A DNA stretch of 22,471 bases from JBAZYZ01 sp964366065 (GTDB taxonomy: Bacteria > Patescibacteriota > Minisyncoccia > Phycocordibacterales > VMEP01): positions 1 to 22,471 of the forward strand of contig CAYISF010000004.1 of NCBI GenBank assembly GCA_964366065.1, given 5' to 3'. The position numbers and the translations under genes were made by a program. Positions 13,502 to 20,566 of this stretch are shown piece by piece (the first letter of the stretch is position 1; each line of letters begins with the position of its first letter). The notes beneath the pieces are model-generated. The model was not told where the DNA came from. It did no database searches and worked only from the letters and a program-made list of their open reading frames with translations.

Positions 13502-13945
13502 TTATGTCGCCTCCACAACCAGGATGAATTTCGCTTTCTTTCCGTGAACATCCGCGGAAATAGCATGTTCGCCCAATTCGCGAATCGGCTTTTCAAGCTC
13601 TATGGAATCCGGTTCTATTTCCAGGCGGGTTTGCTTTTTGATTTCTTTCACCAGCTCTTTCGGATGAATTCCGGCAAAAAGGTGTCCTTTCTCGTTGGCC
13701 TTCTCTTTCATTACTATGCGAATGCCGTCTAAATCTTCAATGTTTTTAAGCAATAGTTTTTTCTGGACTTCCCGCTCCACTTCTTCGGATTTCTTGAGCA
13801 ACTCAATTCTTGCCACAGTTTTATCGGTAACTATTTCCACCAATCCCTTCGGTAAAAGGAAATTACGCGCATAGCCGTCGGCGATATTTTTTATTTCATA
13901 TTTTTGTCCGACCTTCGGCACATCTTTGAGAAAAATTACTTTCAT
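13502..13945 (-). CDS. rplI: 50S ribosomal protein L9
   Basis: 147 residues, full length. The N-terminal domain has MKVIFLKDVPKVGQKYEIKN and DGYARNFLLPKGLVE (24-38), the bL9 signature. A long connecting helix (about 40-80) leads to the C-terminal rRNA-binding domain with HLFAGIHPKELV and the closing VHGKKAKFILVV. bL9 is missing from some CPR groups, so an intact copy helps to place the lineage. It is convergent with rpmA. The region before its start carries a 9-nt tandem array (14003-14047) that overlaps the end of ctp. Confidence 0.96.
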   Translation of the reverse strand: MKVIFLKDVPKVGQKYEIKNIADGYARNFLLPKGLVEIVTDKTVARIELLKKSEEVEREVQKKLLLKNIEDLDGIRIVMKEKANEKGHLFAGIHPKELVKEIKKQTRLEIEPDSIELEKPIRELGEHAISADVHGKKAKFILVVEAT

Positions 13946-14002
13946 TAATTTTTAGTTTAATAAGTTACGCTTCGCTCTAGTTTCATAAGTTCAAGAAGTC
14001 TA

Positions 14003-14047
14003 AACTTATCCAACTTTTTAAACTTATACAACTTATCTAACTTTTCA
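14003..14047 (-). repeat. Nonamer array between ctp and rplI (5 units)
   Basis: On the plus strand AACTT recurs exactly every 9 nt at 14003, 14012, 14021, 14030 and 14039, with units AACTTATCC, AACTTTTTA, AACTTATAC, AACTTATCT, AACTTTTCA. The array runs through the ctp stop codon and lies upstream of rplI on its coding strand. ATAAGTT at 13985 forms a 7-bp inverted repeat with AACTTAT at 14003. Confidence 0.8.
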
Positions 14048-15269
14048 ATAATATCTCTACCGCTTTATCCAGCTGCGGGTCGCGGCCCTTGGCAATATCT
14101 TCGTCAGTCGGCTTGACCTCTATATCCGGCTTCAATCCTCCTTCAGAAAATGAAATTCCGTTCGGCGTGAGCCAGCGGGCTATTGTTACCTTAAGCGACG
14201 TGTCGGCCGTTATCGGCACCAATTCCTGCACTGAACCTTTGCCGAAAGTCCTCTCCCCGACCAACTTTGCCACTCCATGCTCCGAAAGCGCTCCGGCAAG
14301 AATTTCCGAAGCCGAAGCGGAACCTTGGTTCACCAGAATCACAAATTTTAATTTATCGGTAAAGATGTTATATCCCCTGCTCCGATATATTTTTTCTCCG
14401 CCGGTTTTACCGACATCTTCTTTCACAACAACTCCGCCGACCGGCAAAAACCAGCTCGCCATATCCACCGCCGCTTCCAAATAACCGCCTGGATTGCCGC
14501 GAAGGTCCAAAAGGAGCTTGTCGTTCCCGGACTGCACGAATTCGCGCAGAGCGTTTCGGAAAAGGTCCGGAGAATTGGCGGAAAAACTGTAGAGCTTAAT
14601 GACAAAAATGCCGTCTTTCCGGCTTTCCGTGTCAATCGTCGGAATTTGTATGACAGCGCGAATAATTTTAACTTCAATCGGTTGTTTCACTCCGTCGCGA
14701 TAGAGCGAAAGAGCAACTTCTGTCCCTACTTTGCCGCGTATCAAACTGACCGCCTGATCAACAGTCATATCGGTCGTGGGCTTTCCGTCTATCTTTAAAA
14801 TCTTATCTCCGGCTTTAATTCCGGCGTTGTACGCCGGCGTGTCCTTTAGCGGCGCGATAACGGTTACCGTACGGTCGCGAAGGCCGACTTCCATGCCGAC
14901 CCCGCCAAATTCTCCGTTGATGGTCTCGGCAAACGCCTTTGACTCCACCGGCGGGAAAAAAACGGTGTACGGGTCGCCCATGGATGAAGCCAGTCCGGAG
15001 ATGGCTCCCCAGACCTTTTCCTGGTCGGTGGGAATTTTTTTCTTGGAAACATATCGCTCGGAAAGTATGGTCCATGCTTTCCAAAACGGGTCAAAATCAA
15101 CCGTGCTTGTAGAAACGGCGATTGCCGGATATTTGTTCAAAAGATTGATTTTCTCTATATCCAAATGGCGGTTGGCGCCGAAATAATAACCGCCGCCGAA
15201 AGCCGCTCCCACAAGGACAACGCCGATGGTAATGGAAAGAATAAGACCTTTCCGTTCGGAAGAAAACAT
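14037..15269 (-). CDS. ctpA: S41-family C-terminal processing protease (CtpA/Prc type)
   Basis: 410 residues from the preferred start MFSSERKG (an upstream in-frame ATG at 15290 gives 417). One N-terminal transmembrane helix, then a cap region, a PDZ domain (about 126-200, GGVGMEV, AGIKAGDKILKIDG, LIRGKVGT) and the S41 core. Catalytic residues, numbered from 15290, are Ser326 in GSASASEILAGAL and Lys351 in RTFGKGSVQ, 25 residues apart as in known C-terminal proteases. DLRGNPGG (262-269) is also typical. The enzyme trims C-termini of envelope proteins. The later start is chosen because the -10 box (TATACT on the minus strand) lies inside the upstream extension, where it would be read as Tyr-Thr. 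Confidence 0.95.
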   Translation of the reverse strand: MFSSERKGLILSITIGVVLVGAAFGGGYYFGANRHLDIEKINLLNKYPAIAVSTSTVDFDPFWKAWTILSERYVSKKKIPTDQEKVWGAISGLASSMGDPYTVFFPPVESKAFAETINGEFGGVGMEVGLRDRTVTVIAPLKDTPAYNAGIKAGDKILKIDGKPTTDMTVDQAVSLIRGKVGTEVALSLYRDGVKQPIEVKIIRAVIQIPTIDTESRKDGIFVIKLYSFSANSPDLFRNALREFVQSGNDKLLLDLRGNPGGYLEAAVDMASWFLPVGGVVVKEDVGKTGGEKIYRSRGYNIFTDKLKFVILVNQGSASASEILAGALSEHGVAKLVGERTFGKGSVQELVPITADTSLKVTIARWLTPNGISFSEGGLKPDIEVKPTDEDIAKGRDPQLDKAVEILLKS

Positions 15270-15278
15270 ATGCGGAAT

Positions 15279-15284
15279 AGTATA
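15279..15284 (-). promoter_or_regulatory. -10 box of ctpA
   Basis: TATACT on the minus strand ends 9 nt before the preferred ATG at 15269. Transcription would begin 0-3 nt before the start codon. It rules out the ATG at 15290 as the start for this promoter. No good -35 is visible. Confidence 0.5.
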
Positions 15285-15335
15285 GCACAAAGTGAAAATT
15301 TCGTACCGCGATAATAATCCTTCCGCTTTTTTTCA

Positions 15336-15370
15336 AATACTATATACTATATTCTATATACTAAATACTA
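15336..15370 (+). repeat. Heptamer array upstream of corA (5 units)
   Basis: Five 7-nt units in register: AATACTA, TATACTA, TATTCTA, TATACTA, AATACTA, then ATCCCTT and the corA ATG. The stretch has no G. TATACT, a fair -10 box, recurs within the array, so the repeat may also supply promoter elements. Confidence 0.85.
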
Positions 15371-15377
15371 ATCCCTT

Positions 15378-16292
15378 ATGCTCTCAAAATTCGCATACAA
15401 ACGGCTCACTTGGATAGATTTGCAATCTCCGACAAAAGAAGATGTCCGAAAAGTGATGGAAAAATACGGAATACACCCTCTGGTCGCCGAGGAGCTTCTC
15501 ATCGAAACCATCCGCCCGAAAGTTGATTATTACGGCAATCAGATTTACCTGGTTCTCCACTTTCCTACTGTTACTCACACCCACAACGGCAAAGCGTGGC
15601 AAGAAGTTGATTTTGTCATCGGAAAAAATTTTCTTCTGACTGTCCACTATGAAATCATTGACTCCTTGCTTGAATTCTCAAAAATGTTTGAAGTGAATTC
15701 AATCCTTAAAAAAAGCAATATGGGAGAACATGCCGGCTTTCTTTTCTTCCATATAATGCGGGAGTTGTATAAGAATCTGGCCAGTGAACTTAATGTCGTG
15801 AGAAAAACTTTGGAAAGCATAGAAGAGCACATTTATAGCGGCAATGAGCGGGTCATGGTGGAAACGATTTCAAAAGTCAACAGAAAGCTCATTAATTTCA
15901 AGCAAGCTGTCCGTTTCCATAAGGATGTATTGGACTCTTTTGAAATCGCCGCGAAAGATTTGTTCGGCGAAAAATTCGCCGCTTACGCAAGAATGATTTC
16001 CGGCGAATGCTCTAAGATTGTAAGCATTTTAGACGGACACAAAGAGACCCTGTCTGACCTTTGGGATACGAACGACTCCCTGCTTTCAAGCAAAACCAAC
16101 GAAACGATGAAGACCCTGGCCGCTCTGGCGGCAATTTTACTGCCGGTCTCCTTAATCGGCTCCATTTTCGGCATCAGCTCTAATTTCATACCCTATATGA
16201 ATGAACCTGACGCCTTCTTCTTTGTAATCGGTCTTATGGCGCTCGCGGCCGTATGCATGTATCTCGTCTCAAAGTGGAAACGATGGCTGTGA
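15378..16292 (+). CDS. corA: CorA-family divalent cation transporter with altered GMN motif
   Basis: 304 residues. A soluble N-terminal domain (1-235) with the long stalk helix is followed by two C-terminal membrane helices (about 244-264 and 279-298) and a basic tail KWKRWL, the CorA/Alr/Mrs2 layout. The region MKTLAALAAILLPVSLIGSIFG (243-265) is typical of the pore helix, but the selectivity signature GMN that normally follows is GIS here (265-267, FGISSNFIP). This may change ion choice or gating. It is otherwise intact and full length. CorA channels carry Mg2+ and sometimes Co2+ or Ni2+. The start follows a heptamer array. It is followed by a 79-bp gap and cysS. Confidence 0.9.
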   Translation: MLSKFAYKRLTWIDLQSPTKEDVRKVMEKYGIHPLVAEELLIETIRPKVDYYGNQIYLVLHFPTVTHTHNGKAWQEVDFVIGKNFLLTVHYEIIDSLLEFSKMFEVNSILKKSNMGEHAGFLFFHIMRELYKNLASELNVVRKTLESIEEHIYSGNERVMVETISKVNRKLINFKQAVRFHKDVLDSFEIAAKDLFGEKFAAYARMISGECSKIVSILDGHKETLSDLWDTNDSLLSSKTNETMKTLAALAAILLPVSLIGSIFGISSNFIPYMNEPDAFFFVIGLMALAAVCMYLVSKWKRWL

Positions 16293-16301
16293 GACCCGGA
16301 A

Positions 16302-16367
16302 CACGCATCACGCATCACGTAACAAGAATGTAGTACATGATGTTTGATACGTGTTGTGTGTTACGTG
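16302..16367. repeat. Convergent heptamer arrays forming a hairpin before cysS
   Basis: The left side has CACGCAT, CACGCAT, CACGTAA (16302-16322). The right side, read on the minus strand from 16367, has CACGTAA, CACACAA, CACGTAT, CAAACAT, CATGTAC in the same 7-nt register. Because the two sides converge, ATCACGTAACA (16314-16324) and TGTTACGTGAT (16359-16369) pair perfectly over 11 bp just before the cysS ATG at 16372. Confidence 0.8.
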
Positions 16368-16371
16368 ATTT

Positions 16372-17709
16372 ATGATTTATCTCTACAACACCCTATCTCG
16401 CGCCAAAGAAGAATTCAGGCCGATAAAACCCGGCTGTGTTTCTATGTACCACTGCGGGCCGACGGTTTATGACTACGCCCACATAGGTAATTTTAGGTCA
16501 TACATTTTAGCCGATACTCTGCGGAGGGTGTTTGAACACTCGGGTTTTTCCGTGCGGCAGGTGATGAATATAACTGATGTTGACGATAAGACCATAAAAA
16601 GAAGCCGGGATGAGGGAGTCGGTCTTTCTGACTTTACCGCGAAATACGAAAGCTCTTTTCTGGAAGACCTATACGCTCTTAATATAAAAAAGCCTCTTGA
16701 GATGCCGAAAGCGACCGAAAGTGTCAGCTTAATGATAGCCCTTATAGAGACCTTACTCGAAAAGGGAGTTGCCTACAAAGCGAAGGATGGAATTTACTTT
16801 TCAATAGATAAAGCGCGGAGTTATGGCGAACTGGCTAAGATATCACTTGGCAGCGGAGCGCGGGAGCGCATTAAAAATGACGAGTATGACAAAGAAAATC
16901 CGCAGGACTTCGCTTTATGGAAATTCCATACCGAAAACGACGGCCTGGTCGGGTGGGAAGCGCCATTCGGAAAAGGCAGGCCGGGCTGGCATATTGAATG
17001 CTCGGCTATGTCCATGAATGCTTTGGGAGAGACCTTTGATATTCATACAGGCGGGGTTGACCTCATTTTCCCCCACCACACAAACGAGATTGCCCAGTCG
17101 GAGTCCGCGACCGGCAAAAAATTCGTGAATATGTGGCTACATAACAATCATATGCTCGTTGACGGGGAAAAAATGTCCAAATCGCTCGGTAATACTTACA
17201 CCCTCGCGGATTTGGAGAAAAAGAACATCGACCCTCTCGCCTATCGTTACTGGCTTCTCTCCGCGCATTACCGGACACTCTCCAATTTTACCTGGGAAGC
17301 AGTGGCAGGCGCGCAAAATGCTTTTGAAAAATTAAAATCATTAGTCATGGAATTTCCGAAAGGCGGCAAAGTTGACCTCGCCTATAAAGCGGAGTTTGAT
17401 AGTTTTATCAACGACGATTTGGACACGCCTAAAGCCCTTGCTCTTATGTGGGAACTTGTTCACGACCAAGAAGTGCTGCCGGCTGACAAAAAAACGACTA
17501 TTTTAATGTTTGACGAAATATTCGGATTAAATCTTAAAAATATTCATCGCCAAGAAATTCCCGCGGATATTACCGCGCTTGCCCAAAAGCGCGAAACGGC
17601 ACGGGAAGCCAAAAATTGGCATCTGGCCGACGAATTGCGGCGCAATATTGAAGCCCGCGGGTATGAGTTGAAAGATACCGAAAACGGACCAAAAATAACA
17701 ACTAAGTAA
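16372..17709 (+). CDS. cysS: Cysteinyl-tRNA synthetase
   Basis: 445 residues, class I. YHCGPTVYDYAHIGNFRSY (26-44) holds zinc ligand Cys28 and the HIGH motif as HIGN. The other zinc ligands are Cys210 (WHIECSAM), His235 and Glu239 (FPHHTNEIAQSE). KMSKSLGN (267-274) is the KMSKS loop. A DALR-like helical region and a short anticodon-binding tail (KNWHLADELRRNIEARGYEL) end the protein. It attaches Cys to tRNA-Cys. The start overlaps the right edge of a heptamer hairpin, and no Shine-Dalgarno sequence is present, so initiation probably uses another mode. Another 92-bp gap with its own promoter separates it from dnaB. Confidence 0.97.
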   Translation: MIYLYNTLSRAKEEFRPIKPGCVSMYHCGPTVYDYAHIGNFRSYILADTLRRVFEHSGFSVRQVMNITDVDDKTIKRSRDEGVGLSDFTAKYESSFLEDLYALNIKKPLEMPKATESVSLMIALIETLLEKGVAYKAKDGIYFSIDKARSYGELAKISLGSGARERIKNDEYDKENPQDFALWKFHTENDGLVGWEAPFGKGRPGWHIECSAMSMNALGETFDIHTGGVDLIFPHHTNEIAQSESATGKKFVNMWLHNNHMLVDGEKMSKSLGNTYTLADLEKKNIDPLAYRYWLLSAHYRTLSNFTWEAVAGAQNAFEKLKSLVMEFPKGGKVDLAYKAEFDSFINDDLDTPKALALMWELVHDQEVLPADKKTTILMFDEIFGLNLKNIHRQEIPADITALAQKRETAREAKNWHLADELRRNIEARGYELKDTENGPKITTK

Positions 17710-17786
17710 TGGGGCTATCGGTAAAATACACACCTTAAGCACAATTTCTCCCGTATTGCCTGATTTTTGGCATGTCCTTCATATGT

Positions 17787-17792
17787 TAGAAT
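17787..17792 (+). promoter_or_regulatory. -10 box of dnaB
   Basis: TAGAAT ends 9 nt before the dnaB ATG at 17802, implying a leader of only 0-3 nt. The -35 region is poor (T-rich TGATTTTTGG further upstream). Confidence 0.45.
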
Positions 17793-17801
17793 ACGAGGGT
17801 C

Positions 17802-19157
17802 ATGGTCACCTCCATCCGCATTCCTCCCCAAAACATTGACTCGGAAAAGGCCTTTCTGGGTTCCATTATGCTTCGCCCTGACGCGATGCACGAAGTGGTT
17901 GACACTATAGACCCGAACGATTTTTACGCCGAGAAACATCGCATCATATACGCTGCGATGCTCTCGCTTCTCGGGAAAAACGAACCCATAGACCTTCTTT
18001 CCCTCTCTTCAAAAATGAAAGAGCGGAAACAGTTGGAACAGGTCGGCGGCAGTTCATACCTGACCGAACTGGTGAACTCCGTCCCCTCTTCCGCGAACAT
18101 CGGCTACTACGCGGGCATTGTTCACCAGAAAAGCATTCTACGGAAATTGATAGAAGCGGCCGACCATATCTCCGAACTTGGCTTTACCGAAACGGCGGAA
18201 CTGGCGAATGTTCTTGATGAAGCGGAGAAAAAAATATTCGGCGTCACCAATTTCCAAAAATCGCACCAGTTTGTCCACCTGAAAGATACTTTAAGCGAGG
18301 CCTGGGACAGAATTGACCGCCTCCACAAATCAACGGGTGAACTCCGCGGCGTTCCTTCCGGCTTTAAGGACTTGGATTTAAAGCTTGCCGGATTTCAAAA
18401 ATCCGACCTTATTATACTGGCCGCCCGGCCTACCATGGGCAAAACGGCCCTTGCTCTTGATATCGCGCGGCAGGCCGCGACTCTCTACAACGTCCCCGTC
18501 GGCATTTTCTCGCTTGAAATGGCCGCGCAACAGCTAGTGGAAAGAATGCTCGCCGCGGAATCCCGCGTGGACGCCTGGAAACTCCGCGTAGGCAAGCTTT
18601 CAATGGATGAAGAATTTTCAAAACTCCGCGATGCTCTGGATAAGCTTTCCAAAGCGCCGATTTACATTGATGACCAGCCAAGCAGCAATATCGTAAAAAT
18701 GCGCTCAGTGGCAAGGCGGCTCAAAAGCGAACATGACTTGGGTCTCATTATCGTTGATTACCTTCAACTTATGACACCGACCAAAAATTACGATTCCATG
18801 GTAAACCAAGTTACCGAAATCTCGCGCTCGCTCAAGGGTTTGGCCCGTGAACTTGAAGTGCCGGTTCTAGCGCTTTCACAGCTTTCCCGCGCCGTGGAAT
18901 CGCGCGGCGGGCGTCCGCGCCTGTCCGACCTGCGTGACTCCGGTTCCATTGAACAGGATGCTGACGTGGTTATGTTTATCCATCGGGAAGACAGATACAA
19001 CGAGAATTCGGAAAAGCCCAATATTGCCGAGATTATGATAGAAAAGCACAGAAACGGCCCTACCGGGAAAATAGAACTGTATTTTGACGAGAAGAAAGCC
19101 ACCTTCCTTTCGGTTGAAAAGGGCGACTTTGAGAACTTAGGCGAAAAAACTTTCTAG
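17802..19157 (+). CDS. dnaB: Replicative DNA helicase DnaB
   Basis: 451 residues. The N-terminal domain begins IRIPPQNIDSEKAFLGSIM (5-23), the DnaB signature. The linker region and RecA-like C-terminal ATPase follow: GVPSGFKDLDLKLAGFQKSDLI, Walker A ARPTMGKTAL (208-217), SLEM (237-240), Walker B LIIVDYLQLM (315-324), ALSQLSRAVE (357-366) and the DLRDSGSIEQDADVV stretch (375-389) with the arginine finger region. No intein interrupts the gene. It forms the hexameric helicase at the replication fork. recR begins 6 bp after the stop, so replication and repair functions are coupled in one transcript. Confidence 0.97.
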   Translation: MVTSIRIPPQNIDSEKAFLGSIMLRPDAMHEVVDTIDPNDFYAEKHRIIYAAMLSLLGKNEPIDLLSLSSKMKERKQLEQVGGSSYLTELVNSVPSSANIGYYAGIVHQKSILRKLIEAADHISELGFTETAELANVLDEAEKKIFGVTNFQKSHQFVHLKDTLSEAWDRIDRLHKSTGELRGVPSGFKDLDLKLAGFQKSDLIILAARPTMGKTALALDIARQAATLYNVPVGIFSLEMAAQQLVERMLAAESRVDAWKLRVGKLSMDEEFSKLRDALDKLSKAPIYIDDQPSSNIVKMRSVARRLKSEHDLGLIIVDYLQLMTPTKNYDSMVNQVTEISRSLKGLARELEVPVLALSQLSRAVESRGGRPRLSDLRDSGSIEQDADVVMFIHREDRYNENSEKPNIAEIMIEKHRNGPTGKIELYFDEKKATFLSVEKGDFENLGEKTF

Positions 19158-19163
19158 TAAATA

Positions 19164-19784
19164 ATGAACTCTACCGCCGAAAAACTTGAAGAATTTTTTC
19201 GTAAATTTCCCGGTATCGGCTCCAGGCAGGCGAAACGGTTTGTGTATTTTCTCCTAACCCAAAGAAACGGTTTTACTCAAGAGTTGACCGGGCTTTTAAC
19301 GGCGCTTAAAAAAGATATTTCGCAGTGTAGCGAATGTTTTCGTTTTTTCGGAAGCGAAAACGGCGCAAAGATATGCCCGACCTGCGGTTCTAAAACATCC
19401 GACGTGGGCATTTTGCTTGTCGTGGAAAAAGACATTGATTTTGAAACCGTGCAGAAAAGCGCCACCTACAGCGGGCACTATTTTATTTTGGGCGGACTCA
19501 TCCCCATTTTGGAAAAAGAACCAGCCAATAAAATCCGCATTAAAGAACTGGTGGAAAGAATAAAGCGTGACGGCGAGAAAGGAATTCTTAAAGAAATCAT
19601 TCTGGCCCTTTCCGTGAATGCCGAGGGCGAGAATACCGCGGGGTACGTGAGGAAAACGCTGGAACCGCTCGCCATAAAGTACGGCTTTAAAACCACGGCT
19701 CTCGGGCGCGGATTCTCCACTGGACTGGAACTTGAATACTCCGACGCCGACACGCTAGGAAACGCCTTAAAAAACAGGCAGTAA
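19164..19784 (+). CDS. recR: Recombination mediator RecR
   Basis: 206 residues. The helix-hairpin-helix FPGIGSRQAKRFVYFLL (15-31) is followed by a C4 zinc finger with Cys55, Cys58, Cys71 and Cys74 (CSEC ... CPTC), a Toprim domain starting at ILLVVEKDIDFETVQ, and the C-terminal Walker-B-like GRGFSTGLELEYSDADTL. This is the full RecR architecture. RecR acts with RecO, and often RecF, to load RecA on gapped DNA. Neither partner is in view. It is the last gene of the dnaB transcript, ended by a strong hairpin. Confidence 0.96.
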   Translation: MNSTAEKLEEFFRKFPGIGSRQAKRFVYFLLTQRNGFTQELTGLLTALKKDISQCSECFRFFGSENGAKICPTCGSKTSDVGILLVVEKDIDFETVQKSATYSGHYFILGGLIPILEKEPANKIRIKELVERIKRDGEKGILKEIILALSVNAEGENTAGYVRKTLEPLAIKYGFKTTALGRGFSTGLELEYSDADTLGNALKNRQ

Positions 19785-19818
19785 TAAAAATCCCCCGCAT
19801 TGCGGGGGATTTTTATTA
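19782..19818. terminator. Bidirectional terminator between recR and rplU
   Basis: TAATAAAAATCCCCCGC (from 19782) and GCGGGGGATTTTTATTA (to 19818) pair perfectly around a 3-nt loop. The structure includes the stop codons of both convergent genes, and A/T runs flank the GC stem on both sides. Confidence 0.93.
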
Positions 19819-20178
19819 TATGATTGCCGTTATTTCAACTTTCATAAACGGCTGGCGATGGCCGCGGATTTTCAAATATCGGCTTTTGGCTTTGTATTTA
19901 ACCACCACCACTTTTTTTGCTTTTCCCGCTTCGGTAAGTTTGGCTTCCACGGAAACACCCGGAACAAGCGGCGCTCCCACCTTGGTTGTCGCGCCGTCGT
20001 CCGTAAGGAGAACTTTGTCAAATACAATCTTATCGCCAACCTTCGGTTCTCCGGCCAATTTTTCAATCTTAAGGGAATCACCCACGGAAACTTTATACTG
20101 TTTTCCGCCGGTTGCGATAACGGCAAAAGTGCCCGCCACCCCATTAGAGATTTTACTTTTTATGTTTTTTGTGGCCAT
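19816..20178 (-). CDS. rplU: 50S ribosomal protein L21 (N-terminally extended)
   Basis: 120 residues. FAVIATGGKQYKVSVGDSL (18-36) is the normal bL21 start, and KYKAKSRYLKIRGHRQPFMKVEI is the normal end, carrying the RGHRQ rRNA-contact motif. About 16 residues (MATKNIKSKISNGVAG) precede the usual start. The extension is lysine-rich at first and may be real, as I recall in other parcubacteria, or translation may begin at the GTG of Val14. The likely -10 box (TAAAAT or TATAAA on the minus strand, 20182-20189) is only 3-5 nt before the ATG, which favours either a leaderless mRNA or a later start. It is not next to rpmA, which is unusual. Confidence 0.95.
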   Translation of the reverse strand: MATKNIKSKISNGVAGTFAVIATGGKQYKVSVGDSLKIEKLAGEPKVGDKIVFDKVLLTDDGATTKVGAPLVPGVSVEAKLTEAGKAKKVVVVKYKAKSRYLKIRGHRQPFMKVEITAII

Positions 20179-20272
20179 ATAATTTTATAAACGCCTCGTT
20201 ATTGTAAAACCATTAGGCACTGCAATGAATCTCTAACGGGGCAAGTATTGACCGCCATTCTATAGGAAACAT

Positions 20273-20308
20273 GCTTGTTTGACAAGCTTTACCGTATTCT
20301 TATATAGT
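20273..20308 (+). promoter_or_regulatory. Promoter of the small RNA, with overlapping inverted repeat
   Basis: TTGACA (20279-20284) is a perfect -35 box. The -10 is TATATA (20301-20306, 16-nt spacer) or TATAGT (20303-20308, 18-nt spacer). It is the best -35 element in the window. GCTTGT-TTG-ACAAGC (20273-20287), a perfect 6-bp inverted repeat, covers the -35 and could be an operator. There is no protein gene directly downstream on this strand. Confidence 0.75.
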
Positions 20309-20312
20309 TTAA

Positions 20313-20416
20313 GTACCTGGTTGAAACTAATCGGGGCTCGTTTCTCCTCCCTGAGCGAGCGGCGGCTCTAAACCGCCTTTGGGCCTGCGTTACTCCCCTT
20401 TCGCAGGCCCTTTTTT
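20313..20416 (+). ncRNA. Predicted ~105-nt small RNA with C-rich loops
   Basis: Between a strong promoter and a strong terminator lies a compact, GC-rich, non-coding segment with three successive hairpins. H1 is GCTCG/CGAGC (20336-20340, 20356-20360) with a 15-nt loop that includes CTCCTCCC. H2 is GGCGG/CCGCC (20361-20365, 20373-20377). H3 is the terminator GGGCCTGCG/CGCAGGCCC (20381-20389, 20402-20410) whose loop includes CTCCCC. Both C-rich loops resemble the anti-Shine-Dalgarno end of 16S rRNA and the C-rich loops of Gram-positive regulatory RNAs. It does not match tmRNA, SRP RNA or RNase P as I know them. 6S RNA is not excluded but lacks the long open bubble. Confidence 0.65.
20381..20416 (+). 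terminator. Intrinsic terminator of the small RNA
   Basis: A perfect 9-bp GC-rich stem (GGGCCTGCG / CGCAGGCCC) with a 12-nt loop is followed directly by six T (20411-20416). The minus strand has no U-tract after it, so it works for plus-strand transcription only. Confidence 0.9.
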
Positions 20417-20420
20417 ATTT

Positions 20421-20566
20421 CGCCTAGCGAGGAGCATATGAATGTGATTACACATTCACAATGTCCGAGCGGCGGCGAATCAAAAGGTAAATACCCTGCG
20501 GTTTAATACCTTTTATTTCGAGGCGTGGCGACGCCGAGATACTGAGCCGAGTATACGGCGAATATA
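20421..20566. other. Gene-free stretch between the small RNA and rmuC, with short hairpins
   Basis: I see no convincing gene here. Inverted repeats are GAATGTG-ATTA-CACATTC (20440-20457), AAAAGGTA / TACCTTTT (around 20480-20515) and GGCGT-GGCG-ACGCC (around 20522-20536). They could form the 3' end of the rmuC transcript on the minus strand, but none has a clear U-tract. A 22-codon ORF from the ATG at 20438 follows GAGGAG too closely to be persuasive. Confidence 0.4.

Noticed and set aside
14776..15186. 136-codon plus-strand ORF
   Set aside because: Antisense to the PDZ and cap region of ctpA, which has intact catalytic motifs.
15270..15290. Upstream ATG as the ctpA start
   Set aside because: The extension would be encoded by the probable -10 box itself, and the later MFSSERKG start leads directly into the membrane helix.
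20438..20506. 22-codon ORF after GAGGAG downstream of the small RNA
   Set aside because: Spacing between GGAG and ATG is too short, the peptide has no features, and it overlaps inverted repeats.
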